A stretch of DNA of 64,000 nucleotides from Pyrus communis (lineage: Eukaryota > Streptophyta > Magnoliopsida > Rosales > Rosaceae), in assembly GCF_963583255.1 (NCBI RefSeq), contig NC_084807.1, positions 17,884,572 to 17,948,571 on the forward strand, in the 5' to 3' direction. The number at the start of each line of letters is the position of its first letter. The first letter of the stretch is position 1. Below, piece by piece: positions 10,036-22,299 of the stretch. The notes under the pieces were generated by a model. That model was given only the letters and a program-made list of their open reading frames with translations, ran no database searches and was not told where the DNA came from. Position numbers and translations under genes: made by a program.

Positions 10036-13000
10036 ATGGCAGAAGATATCCCATTTGGTTCTGAGGCTACAAGTTCCTCAACCCTAAAACCAGCCAACAT
10101 GATACACGGGGAGAGCAACCCACGACTGTGCTCCGTGTTGTTGAATGAGTTCAACTACTTGCCATGGTCACGAGCTATATCTCTTGCTCTAGGAGGAAGA
10201 TCGAAACTAAGGTACGTAAATGGAACCATCAAGCCTCCAGATTCTTCCTCAGCTAACTTTGATGCATGGCACTCAAATGACCAGCTTGTTATGTCCTGGA
10301 TACTTAACTCGATGGAGCCCAAGTTGTCCGAGATCTTCAGCTACTCAGATTCTTCACACATCTTATGGGAATCGATCAAGGAAATGTACGGCAGTCAACA
10401 CAATGCTGCCCGTGTGTTTGAACTGAAGAAAAGCCTCGCTGAACTTAAGCAAGGTAATCAAACTTTCATTCAGCATCTTGGAAGCATGAAATCTATGTGG
10501 AATGAACTTGATCTATACCGTCCACACACCACTGAATCCGCTGCACTCTTGAAAAGGGCTGATGAAGATAAAGTGTTCCAACTATTGGCAAGCTTGGGAG
10601 TTGAGTATGAAGACTTGCGTAGCCACTTACTAATGACTCCTGAGCTACCATCGTTCGTCAACGTGTGTCATGCAGTCCAAAGAGAGGAAACTCGAAGGAA
10701 AGTAATGTATGTTGAGCCTCGGTCTAGCCCAGAAGCTAGGGCTTTCACCAGTAACCACAACTTCACTAGTGAAAGGTTTTTTAATGGAAAGAAAGCTGAC
10801 TGGAAATGCACATACTACAACACCAAGGGGCACGTACGGGAAAAATGCTGGATTTTACACCCTGAGTTAAAACCTAAGTTTAACAAGGAAGGAAAAATGA
10901 TCAGGGATGGGAAAGGGTTTACGCCTAAAGCTTTCCAATCTAAAGAGATGTCAAACTTCACCTCAAGCCCTTTCTCCCTGATCAATGAGTTTGCCGCCTT
11001 TCTCCAAAAGAAGAGTGATATCGCTGAGGGTAACAATGTCACCACGGAAAATTCCACAGAAATGCTTGGAAAATTTGCTGGTTTTTTGGCAAATTCAAAC
11101 ACCACTACATCCGGCAATATCCCAGGTATCATTTGTGCACTTTCCACGGCTCTCAATCTCACACACGATTTTTGGATTGTAGACTCAGGTGCCACTGACC
11201 ATATAACCAACAACCAAGCTTGTCTACATGAGTTTCAAAAATTACCTAATCCTACTCATGTGTCTGTAGCGAATGGGAAAGGGGAACCAGTCCTAGGAAA
11301 AGGAAAAATTAAATTGATGGGGAGTGATGTAGAGTCTACGGCACTATATGTACCCTCATTTCCATTTCAGCTTCTGTCCATAGGAAACATCACACATACT
11401 TTGAACTATCTTGCTATTTTTTCTCCTCACACAGTTGTGTTTCAGGATCGAGTCACTCAGAAGAAGATTGGTGAGGGTTTTTTCTTAAATGGTCTGTACT
11501 ACATCTTAAAGGAGTTCAATCAAATTAAGGAACCCATTGCCACCCTAAGCCATGTCCAGAAGCATCAACTTTGGCACCAACGCCTCGCTCATCCCTCCGA
11601 ACCAGTAATGTCTAAATTATTTCCAAATTATTGTACCAACACACATGAGTGTGAGATCTGTCAAATGTCAAAAGCCACTAGGCTACCTTTTGTACCCTCT
11701 AAATCTAGAACCAGTAAACTCTTTGAAGTTGTACACTCAGATATTTGGGGACCTACCCGTGTTGAGTCATTTAATGGGTACAAGTATTTTGTTACATTCA
11801 TAGATGACTACTCTAGGGTTACCTGGTTATATCTCTTAAAGTCTAAAAGTGAATTTTTTACAGCTTTTCAAGACTTTCATAAGCTAATAACCAACCAATT
11901 CTCCTCAAAAATATATACCTTACGGTCAGATAATGGCACCGAGTATACCTCCAATAATCTGTCAAACTACTTGAGCAGTCATGGTATCTTGCATCAAACT
12001 AGTTGTGTGGGTACACCACAACAAAATGGTGTTGCCGAACGCAAGAATAGGGATTTATTGGAGAAAACTAGGTCTCTTATGTTTCAGATGCAAGTTCCCA
12101 AGAGATTCTGGTCCCAAGCACTCCTCACTGCAGCCTACATCATTAACAGACTTCCCACTCGTGTCCTGAATTCCAAATCACCTTTTGAAGTTATGAAGGG
12201 AAGAACTGCTGATTTAACTCATTTCAGGATTTTTGGATGCACTTGTTATGTTCACGTTCAAGCAAATCATCGTGATAAACTCGAACCTCGAGCTATCAAG
12301 TGTGTGTTTATGGGGTACTCGAGTTCTCAAAAGGGATACAAATGTTATAACCCACACACTGGGAAGCTGGTTGTTTCTAGGGATGTACGGTTTGATGAAC
12401 TCGTTCCTTTCTTCAACAATCACTCCCCGAATAGTTCTCAGGGGGAGAGTCTAATGGATATTTTTCCACTACCAACTCTTGCTGAAATCCATACAGACAC
12501 CCCCCCATACCACCCTATAAGTGATTCCCCAGTTGATGAGATGGTCAGTGAAGATATACCTCGTGCCCCAGCACCAGTTGTTGCCACACAACCAATTGTA
12601 GCAGCACCAAAAAGGAACCCAACTCGCGATCGCAATCCTCCCCTACGGCTGCAAGAGTACATCACTTACAGTGCAAGGCATCCCATTTCTGAAGCTCTTA
12701 CTTATCACAAACTGTCAGCATCTCATGCATCCTTCCTAAGTCAGGTGACAAATAATGTTGACCCTAAAAACTTTCAAGAAGCAGTATGTATGCCCGTGTG
12801 GAGAGAAGCCATGCATAATGAGCTCAAAGCACTGAACCAAAATAAAACCTGGAGTGTGGTAGACCTTCCCAAAGAGAAGAAAGTCGTAGGGAGTAGATGG
12901 ATTTACAAGACCAAATTCAATTCCAATGGTACCATTGAAAGACACAAGGCACGATTGGTTGCACGGGGGTTCACTCAAACCTACGGTATTGATTACAAGG

Positions 13001-14295
13001 AGACTTTTGCTCCCATCGCCAAAATGAACACAGTAAGGGTGTTGTTATCAGTAGCAGTCAACCACGACTGGCCCTTGTTTCAAATGGATGTTAAAAACGC
13101 ATTTCTTCACGGTGAGCTTCAAGAAGAGGTGTACATGAAGCTACCTCCAGGACACCCTCAAGAACAAGAACCTACCAAAGTCTGCAAGCTTCATAAAGCT
13201 ATATATGGACTTAAACAGTCTCCTCGAGCTTGGTACGCCAAACTGAGCTCCGTTCTTGAAGTGGCAGGGTTCAAAAGGAGTCATGCTGACTCCTCTCTCT
13301 TTGTTCGAAGTGGTGTCCAAGGGAAGCTCATAGTTCTTATATATGTTGACGACCTTATCATCACGGGGGACAACATGGATGAACTCGAGGCTCTTAAAAG
13401 GTCGCTTCACCAACAGTTTGCCATTAAAGACTTGGGAACCTTGAAATATTTTCTGGGAATTGAGATGGCTACCTCTTCCAAGGGTTTATTCTTGAATCAA
13501 AGGAGGTATGTTCTTGACCTTCTTAAAGAAGCACATATGGTCAACTGCAAACCTGCTCCCACTCCACTTGCTAGCAAACTTCAATTGGATGCTCCAGGTA
13601 AACCCCTATCAAATCCTAATGTGTATCAACGCATGGTTGGGAAACTCATTTACCTCACTATCACAAGGCCTGATATTGCTTACTCCGTTAGCCTTATCAG
13701 TCAGTTTATGCATTCTCCTACATTGGTTCATTGGGAAATTGTCAAGAGAATCCTCTGATATCTCAAGGGTTCGATCGGCAGAGGCATACTCATGCAGAAA
13801 AATGAGTCTAATAACATTCTGGCCTATACCGATGCTGACTGGGCTGGTAATTCCCTTGATCGAAAATCCACCACAGGTTTTTGTACCTTTGTAGGTGGAA
13901 ACCTTGTCACCTGGAAAAGTAAAAAACAAACAGTGGTTGCACAGTCCAGTGCTGAAGCTGAATATCGGGCCATGGCAGCAACAGCTTCTGAACTCATCTG
14001 GTTGAAGAGTCTCCTTCTTGATCTTGGCTTCACCAGCAAGGAACCCATGTCCTTATTCTGTGACAACCAGGCTGCAATGCATATTGCATCCAATCCTGTC
14101 TTCCACGAACGGACTAAACACATTGAAGTTGACTGCCACTTCATCCGCACTCAAGTTCAATCCAAAGTCATCGAAACTGTGTACACCAGAAGTCATGATC
14201 AACTTGCGGACCTTTTCACGAAAGCTCTCGATTTTACACAGTTTCAACGGTTATTGTTCAAGCTTGGATCAATCAACCCCCTTGATCCAGCTTGA
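10036..14295 (+). pseudogene. Copia element 2 gag-pol polyprotein with one in-frame TGA
   Basis: The frame starts at ATG 10036 and runs 1,420 codons with one stop, TGA at 13756-13758. Domains in order are gag (FNYLPWSRAISLAL near the start), a zinc knuckle CTYYNTKGHVREKC (10808-10850) in which the second Cys is Tyr, and an aspartic protease WIVDSGATDHIT (about 11175-11210). Integrase follows with HHCC (HQRLAH, CEIC) and DDE residues (VHSDIWG, RSDNG, AERKNR; 11570-12050). RT has YVDD at about 13345-13356. RNase H (YTDADWAGN, SSAEAEYRAM) is at 13825-13970. The TGA lies between RT and RNase H and is also present in Copia 3. Apart from that stop and the altered knuckle, the protein looks intact. 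Confidence 0.9.
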
Positions 14296-14302
14296 GGGGG
14301 AG
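14291..14302 (+). other. Polypurine tract of Copia element 2
   Basis: CTTGAGGGGGAG immediately precedes the 3' LTR. This is the usual plus-strand priming site. Confidence 0.85.
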
Positions 14303-14561
14303 TATTGACAGTGACAGTATGGAAGGGAATATTGCACGTGAAAAGGAATGTTGTATATTCCTTGACAGCTAGACACCACATGGTTTGCTGCTTATTTTTC
14401 TCTAGTTGCTGCATCATGGACAGCAAGCACAACACACTGTATTGCATTTGTTTATTGCATGCATATGTGTGCATGCGTGTACGTAAAATGTGTATAAAAC
14501 ACTGCTGCCATTGCAGCAGTTTAATAAGAAATAACAACAAGTTGAAACCAAAATCTCAAGA
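14303..14561 (+). repeat. 3' LTR of Copia element 2
   Basis: 259 bp, TATTGACAG to CTCAAGA. Compared with the 5' LTR it has ACAACAAG for ACAAG and about three substitutions, which I counted by eye. Confidence 0.9.
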
Positions 14562-14727
14562 TGAAGATAATAATAACGTACAAGCTTCTTGCTCTAATGA
14601 GCATAAAAAAAACGTGAATCTGGTTATCAAACCTATGAGCGTGAAGCTTATGAAACACGATGAAAGGGTCATGCGCCTCTGGTATGATCATGAAGGCCCT
14701 TTATTGGAATATTTGGGGCATTGCTAA
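14562..14727 (+). pseudogene. Unrecognised coding exon, 3' part, after Copia element 2
   Basis: The frame resumes after the TGAAG duplication as DNNNVQASCSNEHKK and then KPMSVKLMKHDERVMRLWYD, ending at TAA 14725-14727. It is the same reading frame as 9267-9693 when the insert and one target copy are disregarded. The protein family is not recognised. As it stands, the exon is split by 4.9 kb of retrotransposon. Confidence 0.4.
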
Positions 14728-15102
14728 CTTGAAACGAAAATTAAGTACACTGTAATAGGCAGTTAATATGCTAACATGACATCCGTTTGAGGTCCACACA
14801 ACCAAAAACTTACTACCACATGCATAAACATAAACTAAAAGGAAATTAAGGAAAACAAAAGGGGGAATGACAGTAGGAAACCCCCTTCTTCCCCCTCTTT
14901 CTCAAGCTAAAAAAAAAATTTCAAATTGATGTGGGTAAGAATGCCGTTGGGTGCAGTTGGAACTTGGAAGGGACTAGGTTGGGTCTGGGTTTGGTTAGGA
15001 TGGTGGGGTAGAGGTGCTGATGCCATGAGGGATCAAGGATGGGGGAAGGGAAGGGAATGGTGCTGGGATTTTTGGGAACAGGTCCAAGGCTTTTTTGGGT
15101 CG
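14728..15102. other. No gene seen
   Basis: A/T-rich DNA followed by a G-rich stretch (14925-15085) with TGGG runs. A short Trp/Gly-rich open frame there is a composition artefact. Confidence 0.5.
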
Positions 15103-15730
15103 CTAAGTTATTAATGAGAACTTCTCTAACCTCGTGGACATAGTAGGTTTTTCACGTGCCTACTTCTCTATTCTTATCTTTTTAAATTATCAACATCACT
15201 TAACGACCGGACCATCCTCGCGTATGTCACTTCACCGCACTTTATGTTGATTCAAGGTCCATCTGATTCTGTGCATCAACAAATTTCATTGGAAGTGTGG
15301 TCCTCATATGGATGCCATGTTAGCATATTAATAGAAATTTTAACGAAATTTAATGGCATGGGGAGAAGTGAGACACATAGTAGACACTTAAGGGATTAAG
15401 TAAGAAATTTTGAATTTCAAAGCAAAATGAGAGGAAAGTTGAGTTTCAGAGGGTGTTGGAGTAAATAAGCCATTAGACAAAGATAACTCGAGTGACCAAG
15501 TATTGACTAGACCTATTAATTGACTAATTCATAAATGATGGTGGTAACGAGACTTTCTTGGATGCTTCAAAATAACCAATACTTTAGTTATTTTAAACGT
15601 TAGATCTTTGTTTAAAAATGTAAAAATTAAGATTTAACGGTTAAAACACTTGGAGTACCCAGTACTCTGAAGCACCCAATTTATTGTACTGGTGATAACT
15701 ATAGTGCAATGATGTTGAGTTTATTATACA
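15103..15730 (+). repeat. Duplicated segment, partner of 22663-23295
   Basis: The two segments share order and sequence from AGTTA-TAA-GAGAACTTCTCTAA and TCGTGGACATAG through GATTCAAGGTCCA-TTGATT, AATTTCATTGGA-GTGTGGTCCTCA and GCCATTAGACAAAGA to a foldback element. The left end looks like the tail of a Gypsy LTR (the 22.4-22.7 kb copy has a TATA box and more of it). Non-coding. Confidence 0.7.
15560..15677. mobile_element. Foldback MITE-like element
   Basis: The left arm (GGATGCTTCAAAATAACC...GTTAGATCTTT) and the right arm (AAGATTTAACGG...CTGAAGCACCC) are imperfect inverted repeats of about 50 bp around a short A/T-rich centre. A second copy lies at 23132-23248 inside the duplicated segment. 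Target duplications are not clear. Confidence 0.55.
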
Positions 15731-16614
15731 CTGTAAATTAATAAGAAGCAAAAATACTATTCGATACCAAATCTTTTTAATTTTTACGCACTTCTTTATT
15801 TATGACCTCACATTAAATAAATCAAACGAAACCAACAGCCAAAATTAAATAATATGTGTAAGAGGTTAAAAATAGTAGATGAAAATCACTTAAAAAAAGG
15901 TTATAAAGGGACATGATCTTCTACTGCTAGAAATTACATTAGATTAGACAAGGCCAGGCATTGACTTGACTGGCTAATAGATTAAACATGGCATTATTCG
16001 ATTGTTCAAATCTTGTAAGAATAGTGATAACTATAGTGGCACTGCAATTATGTAAATTGAAAAGGAGATGCGAAAGGTAGCAGTGTCCACATCAATCATG
16101 CAATGCTATGTAAAAAGCTTAAGTCAAGTAGCGTTGTGTTATTTATCCGGACGCCACAATGGTATTTGAAGGGGTGTAGTAGGTAAGACTCCCAAGTCCT
16201 TCCCCCGAATAAGAGAGTCATTGCGTTGGCAAAATTGGACCAATTTAGCACTACCCTAGCCTTCACTCCCAAGAACTTTTCTTCTAGCAATGGAATCGTA
16301 TGCAACTTGCAAAGAAGTTATTAATCAAGCTACAGAAAGACGAAGACACATAATTCAACAATTGTCGGGTACATTTTGTGAGATCCTGTCAACTGTTTAG
16401 GTGTTTGATCTAATTAATGAAATTTGGCTTTGATGTTTTTCGAGATTTTGGAGACAAGTCGAGGAACTAAACAGCGAATTGGGATTGGAAATCGAATATT
16501 TCAGCTTGAGAGGCAAAATGATGGTGTGTGAAGGTTGAATGAGAATGAAGCATTAAGCTGTGAGTTGAACTTACTATAACTCCAAGGCCAAGGTTACATT
16601 CACTAAAGGGCAAC
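15731..16614. other. No gene seen
   Basis: A/T-rich intergenic DNA. Short open frames lack splice context or recognisable motifs. Confidence 0.5.
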
Positions 16615-16782
16615 ATCAGGCCAACAAGGCTCTCTACTTTGCGAGGGTCGGGAAAGGAATGTCTATTGCATGTAGCCTTACCCTTTCTTTGCAAAGAGAC
16701 TCTTTCCACGACTCGAACTCGTGACCTTTTAGTTACAAAGGAGCAACATTTTCATTGCACCAAGGCTTGCCCTCCAAAGGTT
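16615..16782 (-). mobile_element. Au-like SINE
   Basis: Read on the minus strand, it has a tRNA-like head (CCTTGGTGCAATG), a pol III B-box-like GTTCGAGTC (16710-16718), then GTGGAAA-AGTCTCTTTGCAAAG and GGGTAAGGCT. From memory this order matches the plant Au SINE family. It lacks recognisable target duplications and is part of a duplicated unit (see 17560-17701). Confidence 0.6.
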
Positions 16783-17559
16783 ATATATAACTACGATAAA
16801 AAAAGTTTGACAATGAGATTATAAGGTGGTGACCAGAAACCAACTGCTAGGAGAGAAACTTATATAACTGGACACTAACTAGGGTGAAAGTATCTCAAAC
16901 ATATCACGATATACTTGTTTGGGAAATTGGACGAGAAGACTTGTTAAAATTTAGGATTGGAAGAATGAAAGGATCATATAAGATCCTTCGATTCCCTTCA
17001 CAAACATGCGTTACACATCGAGAGACACCTATTAACACTCTCGGGATGATATTGGTCATGGTTTACATAATCGGGCGGGGACATGGATCCTCTGAACTAA
17101 AACTAAAGAGGTGTTACATTACCATGAGTTGCAGTCCATTTAAGCATGCAAGAGCTTCAAGTATCACAATAAGCACAACAATTAAAGCAGAAAAGAGTTT
17201 TAATTAACCATCTTCCATCACCTTGCATTTTAATTAACAAATACTAGCCTCTATGAAACAAGCGTAAGGACGGCGAATAAATCGGGTAAACAACTGCCTC
17301 CTTGGTAGAGATACCTCGTTAAAATCGGGTGTGACATAGTAAAACGTGAGATTCACATACTTTTTTTGTACTTTGGGGGTTAATAGATTCATGACAAATT
17401 AGGAATGGAATGATAACCCATGTCATGTTTTGCATAACCAATTCTGATAACTAAACATGCCATAAAGGATTTGCCCAGGGTGAAACTCTAATCACCAGCA
17501 TACGAGAAGTATTTTGAAAGCATCAAAAGGCGTAGCTAGATGAGTCTTTGCTAAGGATA

Positions 17560-17701
17560 ATTGCAAGGGTCGGGGTAGGAATGTCTGTAATACGTAACCT
17601 TACCCTTGCTTTGCAAAGAGGCTATTTCCACGACTTGAACTCATGACCTTTTGGTCACAAAGGAGCAACATTTCCATTGTGCCAAGGCTTGCTCTCCAAG
17701 G
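17560..17701 (-). mobile_element. Au-like SINE, second copy
   Basis: Same structure as 16615-16782, with a B-box-like GTTCAAGTC (17632-17640) and GAAATAGCCTCTTTGCAAAG on the minus strand. It duplicated together with its surroundings, since the flanks also match. Confidence 0.6.
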
Positions 17702-18240
17702 TTATATATCACTACTAGAAAAAAAAGTTCGATAAGGAGATTTTAAGGTGACGACCAAAAACCAATTGCAACGACAAAAACCTTGGACACTAGCTAGGGT
17801 GGCAGTATCTCAAACGTATTACAATATACTTATTTGGGAAATTGATGGACGAGAAGACTTGTTGAAATTTAGCATTGGAAGAATGAAAGGATCATCACAA
17901 ATCCATAGCACAAGTTTTTTTGAGATTCAGCTCAGCATAAGATGCTTCAATTACCTTCACAAACATACGTTACACATCTTGAGAGACCCCTAGTAGCAAT
18001 CTTGCGATGATATCGGTCATAGTTTACACAATCGGGCGGGGACATGGATCCTCTGAACTAAAACTAAAGAGCAGTAAAATTACCATGAGATGCAGTCCAT
18101 TTAAAGCATGAAAGAGCTTCAAGTATCACAATTAGCACTACAATTAAAGCATAAAAGAGTTTCAACCATCTTCTGTTACCCTGCATCTTAATTAACAAAT
18201 ACTAGCATCTAGAAAACCAGCGTAAGGACAGCGATTAATT

Positions 18241-18724
18241 GTCCATACAAGACATAAGAAACAAGACAAAGGAAACAAAAAAAATCTGCTACAACACATA
18301 CCAGACGGACCAGACCCTAGCTTCTCAGTCAATATCATTACCACTAGACGTGTGAAAGATACAGGTAAAAGCGAACACAATATTTGTGACTTGACTTTAC
18401 ACAGCACAAATGTCCAGGTAATTACTACACACCATCGATGTTAAACGACATATAAGTCCATAAAAAAGGGTTAAGGATTAAGCTTGAAATTCTTAAATTC
18501 GAAATAACTAAGGTTAGAAAAAAGGAAATGATAAACACACCCCTGTTGATTTATGTTTGTTGTCTTTGCTTGATTTATTCAAATTGCTAGAGTGTGTGAG
18601 AAGTTAAAAAGAGTGTTAAAATCACCACCAATAACAAAGTCTCCGGAGGCTGCAAATCTCATTCGGAGTATCTCTTGTTTACTTACCTTTTCAGGCGTGA
18701 GAATGATACCTAGGTGTTCATGGA
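18241..18724. other. No gene seen
   Basis: A/T-rich sequence without recognisable coding or repeat structure. Confidence 0.4.
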
Positions 18725-18916
18725 AGAGATAAACAACTGCCTCTTTGGTAGTGACATCTCGTTAAAATTTGGTATGGTATAGCTAAACGGGAGATTCACA
18801 TACTTTTTCGTAGTTTTGAGGGTTGTTAGTAAATTCATGACAAATTAGGAGTGGGATGATAAACCATATCATGTTTTGCATAACCAATTCTGATACTAAA
18901 CATGCCACAAAGGAGC

Positions 18917-19616
18917 TACCTGCTCCACGCTCGGCGCTGTGCAGCTAACGAGTTTGGTTGGAGCATTTCGTCAAACACAAGGTGTGCCTAAACTGCCAGC
19001 AACTCAGATGAACACAGGGTCATCTTCGCCTCTCTTCTCCAGCCATCTTTCTGGTGTCCACGGTTCAACTGATCCAGTTTGACCCCTTTTGGATCCATCC
19101 TTGCAATTATGCAAATAACGGAGTTTGATTGAATAAAATCAATGATATTGGGAGCCGTTTTATTTATTAATCTTCACTTGAAGATCACTCTTACAAAACA
19201 TTGTTTCAGTCAGAGTATATGTATAGAACAAATCGATGGTGTAGGTACCAAATAATATATTCATGATGAACGTCTATTTATTTGACATTTTTAGATGATT
19301 AAACAATCTTCAGTTCAAATAATTTTTTGTACGGGTGATTTTCAAATGAAGATTAAGAAGTCTTAATTAATTATGAAACTTATACGGTCAAGATACGTTA
19401 TTCGCAATGAGAGAATGAGTTCATCCCTCTAGAGGGAAATGCAGGTTTATCCCTTCTTAGATATATTGTACTCAACATAGAGGGTATTGTTGCAAGTACA
19501 ATAACTTTAATGGAAACATATGAAGTTCTTGGCGCCCAAACAAACTCAGAAAATGGAAGTCTGCTGACTCTCAAACCACCCAACCGTCCAAAGCTCTGTT
19601 ACTTTCCCTCCAAGAA

Positions 19617-19617
<1 letters not shown>
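18917..19617. other. Stretch upstream of sliding-clamp-like copy B
   Basis: No coding region is recognised. Positions 18920-19080 are more GC-rich than their surroundings and may be a gene fragment, but no frame is convincing. The last 100 bp lead into a (TC)n tract and may be the old promoter/5' UTR of copy B. Confidence 0.3.

Positions 19618-19669
<52 letters not shown>
19618..19669 (+). repeat. (TC)n microsatellite
   Basis: About 26 TC units, 17 bp before the ATG of sliding-clamp-like copy B. TC tracts are common in plant 5' UTRs. Confidence 0.95.
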
Positions 19670-19671
<2 letters not shown>

Positions 19672-19685
19672 ACCCAGCAATCATC

Positions 19686-21609
19686 ATGTTTGGATTCAGC
19701 CTAGAAGCAAGTGCTGTTCTTCTGAGGAAGGCCGTGGCTGCCTTCTTCATGACAGGCTGCTTCAATGGCGAGATGTTCATCTCAAATGACGACGTCACTC
19801 TGACAACGGCCACATTTCCCATCCCAATGTTCCAAATCCCAGGCCTCCTCGTAGCCCTTCGATTGTGACCTCTTATCAGGGAGAACTTATACTGCACCGA
19901 AGGCCTCCTCTGGCTTGTCCTCAGCTTTCGTGACTTCTATAACAATCTCAGTCATTACGAGGAGCACGATGATTTTTTCGGCATCTATGGCGGTGTAGGC
20001 CTCCGTCGATCAGATTCATAGTCAGTGCATACGTACCAAATTAATTTAATTAACCCTTTTCGACTTCTTCAGTTCTGATTCGTTTTTATTTTTTATTTTT
20101 CCAAGATTTCAAGAATTGGGTTTTTTGATTATTTGATAGTTCTGCAAGTTTTTGAAAGTTGAGTAGAATTGGGTTTTGATTATTTGACAGTTCTTCAGCA
20201 AGTTTTCGAAAGTTTTTATATTCAACTATTCAAGAATCAATCTTGTTGATGGGCTTATCAGAAATCCTATTTTCTTGTAAACTTTATCTAAATTCGATAA
20301 GTTACCTGCAAATTCACTTTCTGATTTTGATTTTTTGTTTTCCTATGTTCGGTTTCGAAAATGCTAGGAACTGAGATGTTTGAGGAAGTGCAAATAGACT
20401 TGTTTACAATTGACCATGGTCGGATGATCATTCCTGAGATGTGGTCATTGGAATACCTTCGGGCATATTTGGAGGTCTCATCATGAATCTAAGCCGTTTT
20501 GGGATGACAGGTACTATATCGTTCTTTAATTGCTTGCTGAATTTGTACTGATTGTGATTCATAACATGCCCTCTTTTTTATTTTCTTAATGCTTATGAGA
20601 ACATGTTGATCAACTTCATTTCACTTTACATACAAGTTGCAAAATGGCATTTACAAGTCTTCTAAAAGATTGAGTTATTTTCGGAGACTTTGGTTCATAC
20701 TCTCTAGTTTTTAACAGATTGTGATAAACTTGTGGGTGGCGTATGAATGCTGAAAGACTTTCAGAATGTTATACCAAGTTACTAGACATAGGAAACTTAA
20801 ATCCTGTAATATTGACAAGTTTTGCAGTTTTTAACCGAGTGTGAATTATATCGTTACTTTATTGTGGTTTCTAAAGGCAGAACTTGGTTTGAATGTTATA
20901 AACTTCTAATAGAATTGATCTTGTCGAACATAATGACCGATCCTAGACATTCATAGGTATCTAATGGCATTTCATTGATTTTTTGATAAGTTGACTTGCT
21001 GCTTTTAGCAAATATCTGTTCATAAACAACATCTTGTATATTTCAACATCATCTTGTACATGTCACTAACTCCACTTGTATTTGTCATCTCAGTTTCTGC
21101 ACTTGTAACAGAAACTCATGTTACGTTCACTGTGGGAAATGCGGATGTTGTTCTCAGGAAAGAGGTGCGTGTGATTCCAAATTTATTTATACGGTGTTTG
21201 ATGCTCTGCATTATCAAAACTTACCACAATCTTGTTTTGATGTTCTGGTTTTCATCAGAAAATGCCCATTCTTTTATTCTATAACGAGCCAAGCTGTGAT
21301 TGATATTCCAACAAAATAATGTTTAAGCACAGTTAGGATCGAATAATCACTAGAATCTCAATTTCCAGATCACAAAATATATTAGCATATCTTTGTTTTC
21401 ATGTCATGCAGCTGGAGCAGTGTATTATTGGGGGTGCTGGGGGCGAAAATCCAGTTTCCTTGGTGTTCCATATCCATTACAGTAACACAATGCTGCACTC
21501 TTCACTTCTGTCAAAAAGGGTGTGGTTGCTCGGCCAGTCCAATGGTACATCTCTCATGCTCAATTGCCCTGTTGGAACACTCGGTAACCTCATGTTCTAC
21601 GTTGGCTGA
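19686..21609 (+). pseudogene. Sliding-clamp (PCNA)-like gene, copy B, most complete copy
   Basis: Exon 1 starts at ATG 19686 (MFGFSLEASAVLLRKAV, compared with the PCNA start MLELRLVQGSLLKKVLEAI). It has one TGA at 19866-19868, after which the same frame continues to about 19995 (LSFRDFYNNL, compared with SMGMNLNNMAKML). Exon 2 (20368-20510) reads FEEVQIDLFTIDHGRMIIPE, then a 4-nt deletion relative to copy A shifts the frame before IGIPSGIFGGLIMNLSRFGM. Exon 3 (21094-21164) reads VTETHVTFTVGNADVVL. Exon 4 (21412-21609) reads ENPVSLVFHIHYSNTM and ends NLMFYVG-stop. Splice sites and phases match copies A and C. From memory, the blocks follow the PCNA fold in order, with low identity. One nonsense codon and one frameshift make it a likely pseudogene. 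Confidence 0.55.
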
Positions 21610-22080
21610 AGCATGAAGGTGGTGATGCTGAATTGAGAACTGATGAGAACAGTCGATTAAACCAACAGTGAGCTCTTACTTACTCAAATTAGATTTAACG
21701 ATTCAAATTCTTTTTCTCTGTTGTCAAGATAACGAGATCTCAACCAGGATGTCAAATATACTGAGTTGTATGTTGTACTTGTTTTGACAATTGACATGAA
21801 TGTTGAAAGATCATAAAATGTGAAGTCATTGTGCTCTGATCCTATTCATCATAACGCTTTGTGAAAAAATGCAGCTTCACATGCAAAATCTAATTGTTAA
21901 ATAGGGGTAAACATTAAGGTTCTTGTCAACAAAAGTGTGGGAAGACCGATTCCACCACACACTCTCGATGTTACTTCACTGAATCTCATCTTTGTACTTT
22001 GATTAATAATTTCTTGTAAATTTCTCAAGGAAATTTATTGAAAACCATACAGTGATACACTTAGTAAAAGGGGACAAAAA
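21610..22080 (+). repeat. 3' flank of copy B (shared with A and C)
   Basis: Same non-coding blocks as 8637-9170 and 29040-29600. Similarity stops near 22080. Confidence 0.75.
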
Positions 22081-22299
22081 GGACCTAAAGATAATGTAAA
22101 TAGCATCAATGCAAAAGTAAAGTACTATTTTAGGCCTATTTGACTAAAGAATTATAGAGATTGAGAGAGAGGTTGCGGCAAAGTGTAGAGAGAATTGCAA
22201 TAGTCAGGAAGCTTTTCAATTTATGCAGCCTCTCAACCTTCAGACATTACTGAGGCAATTGGACAAAAATCAAGGCACCTCCATCGGCAATCCTCTTCG

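Larger units (their letters stand above)
9694..14561 (+). mobile_element. Copia element 2, full length
   Basis: Length is 4,868 bp. LTRs are at 9694-9949 and 14303-14561, a primer site at 9950, one long gag-pol frame, and a polypurine tract at 14291-14302. The flanking 5-bp direct repeat TGAAG (9689-9693 and 14562-14566) shows a genuine single insertion. The LTRs differ by about three substitutions and one 3-bp indel, so the insertion is fairly young. It landed in a coding exon. Copia element 3 on the other strand is the same family. Confidence 0.93.
16590..18240. repeat. Two tandemly arranged diverged copies of a SINE-containing unit
   Basis: Unit 1 (about 16590-17545) and unit 2 (about 17546-18240) share the SINE, AGTATCTCAAACRTAT..GATATACTT, GGGAAATTGG, AAGAATGAAAGGATCAT, CATGGATCCTCTGAACTAAA and ATTACCATGAG-TGCAGTCCATTTAA in the same order. 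Further fragments of the unit lie at 18725-18916 (matching 17290-17480) and 23340-23447 (matching about 18085-18190). Non-coding. Confidence 0.7.

Noticed and set aside
16615..17701. tRNA genes
   Set aside because: B-box-like motifs are present, but no cloverleaf could be formed. They are tRNA-derived SINE heads.
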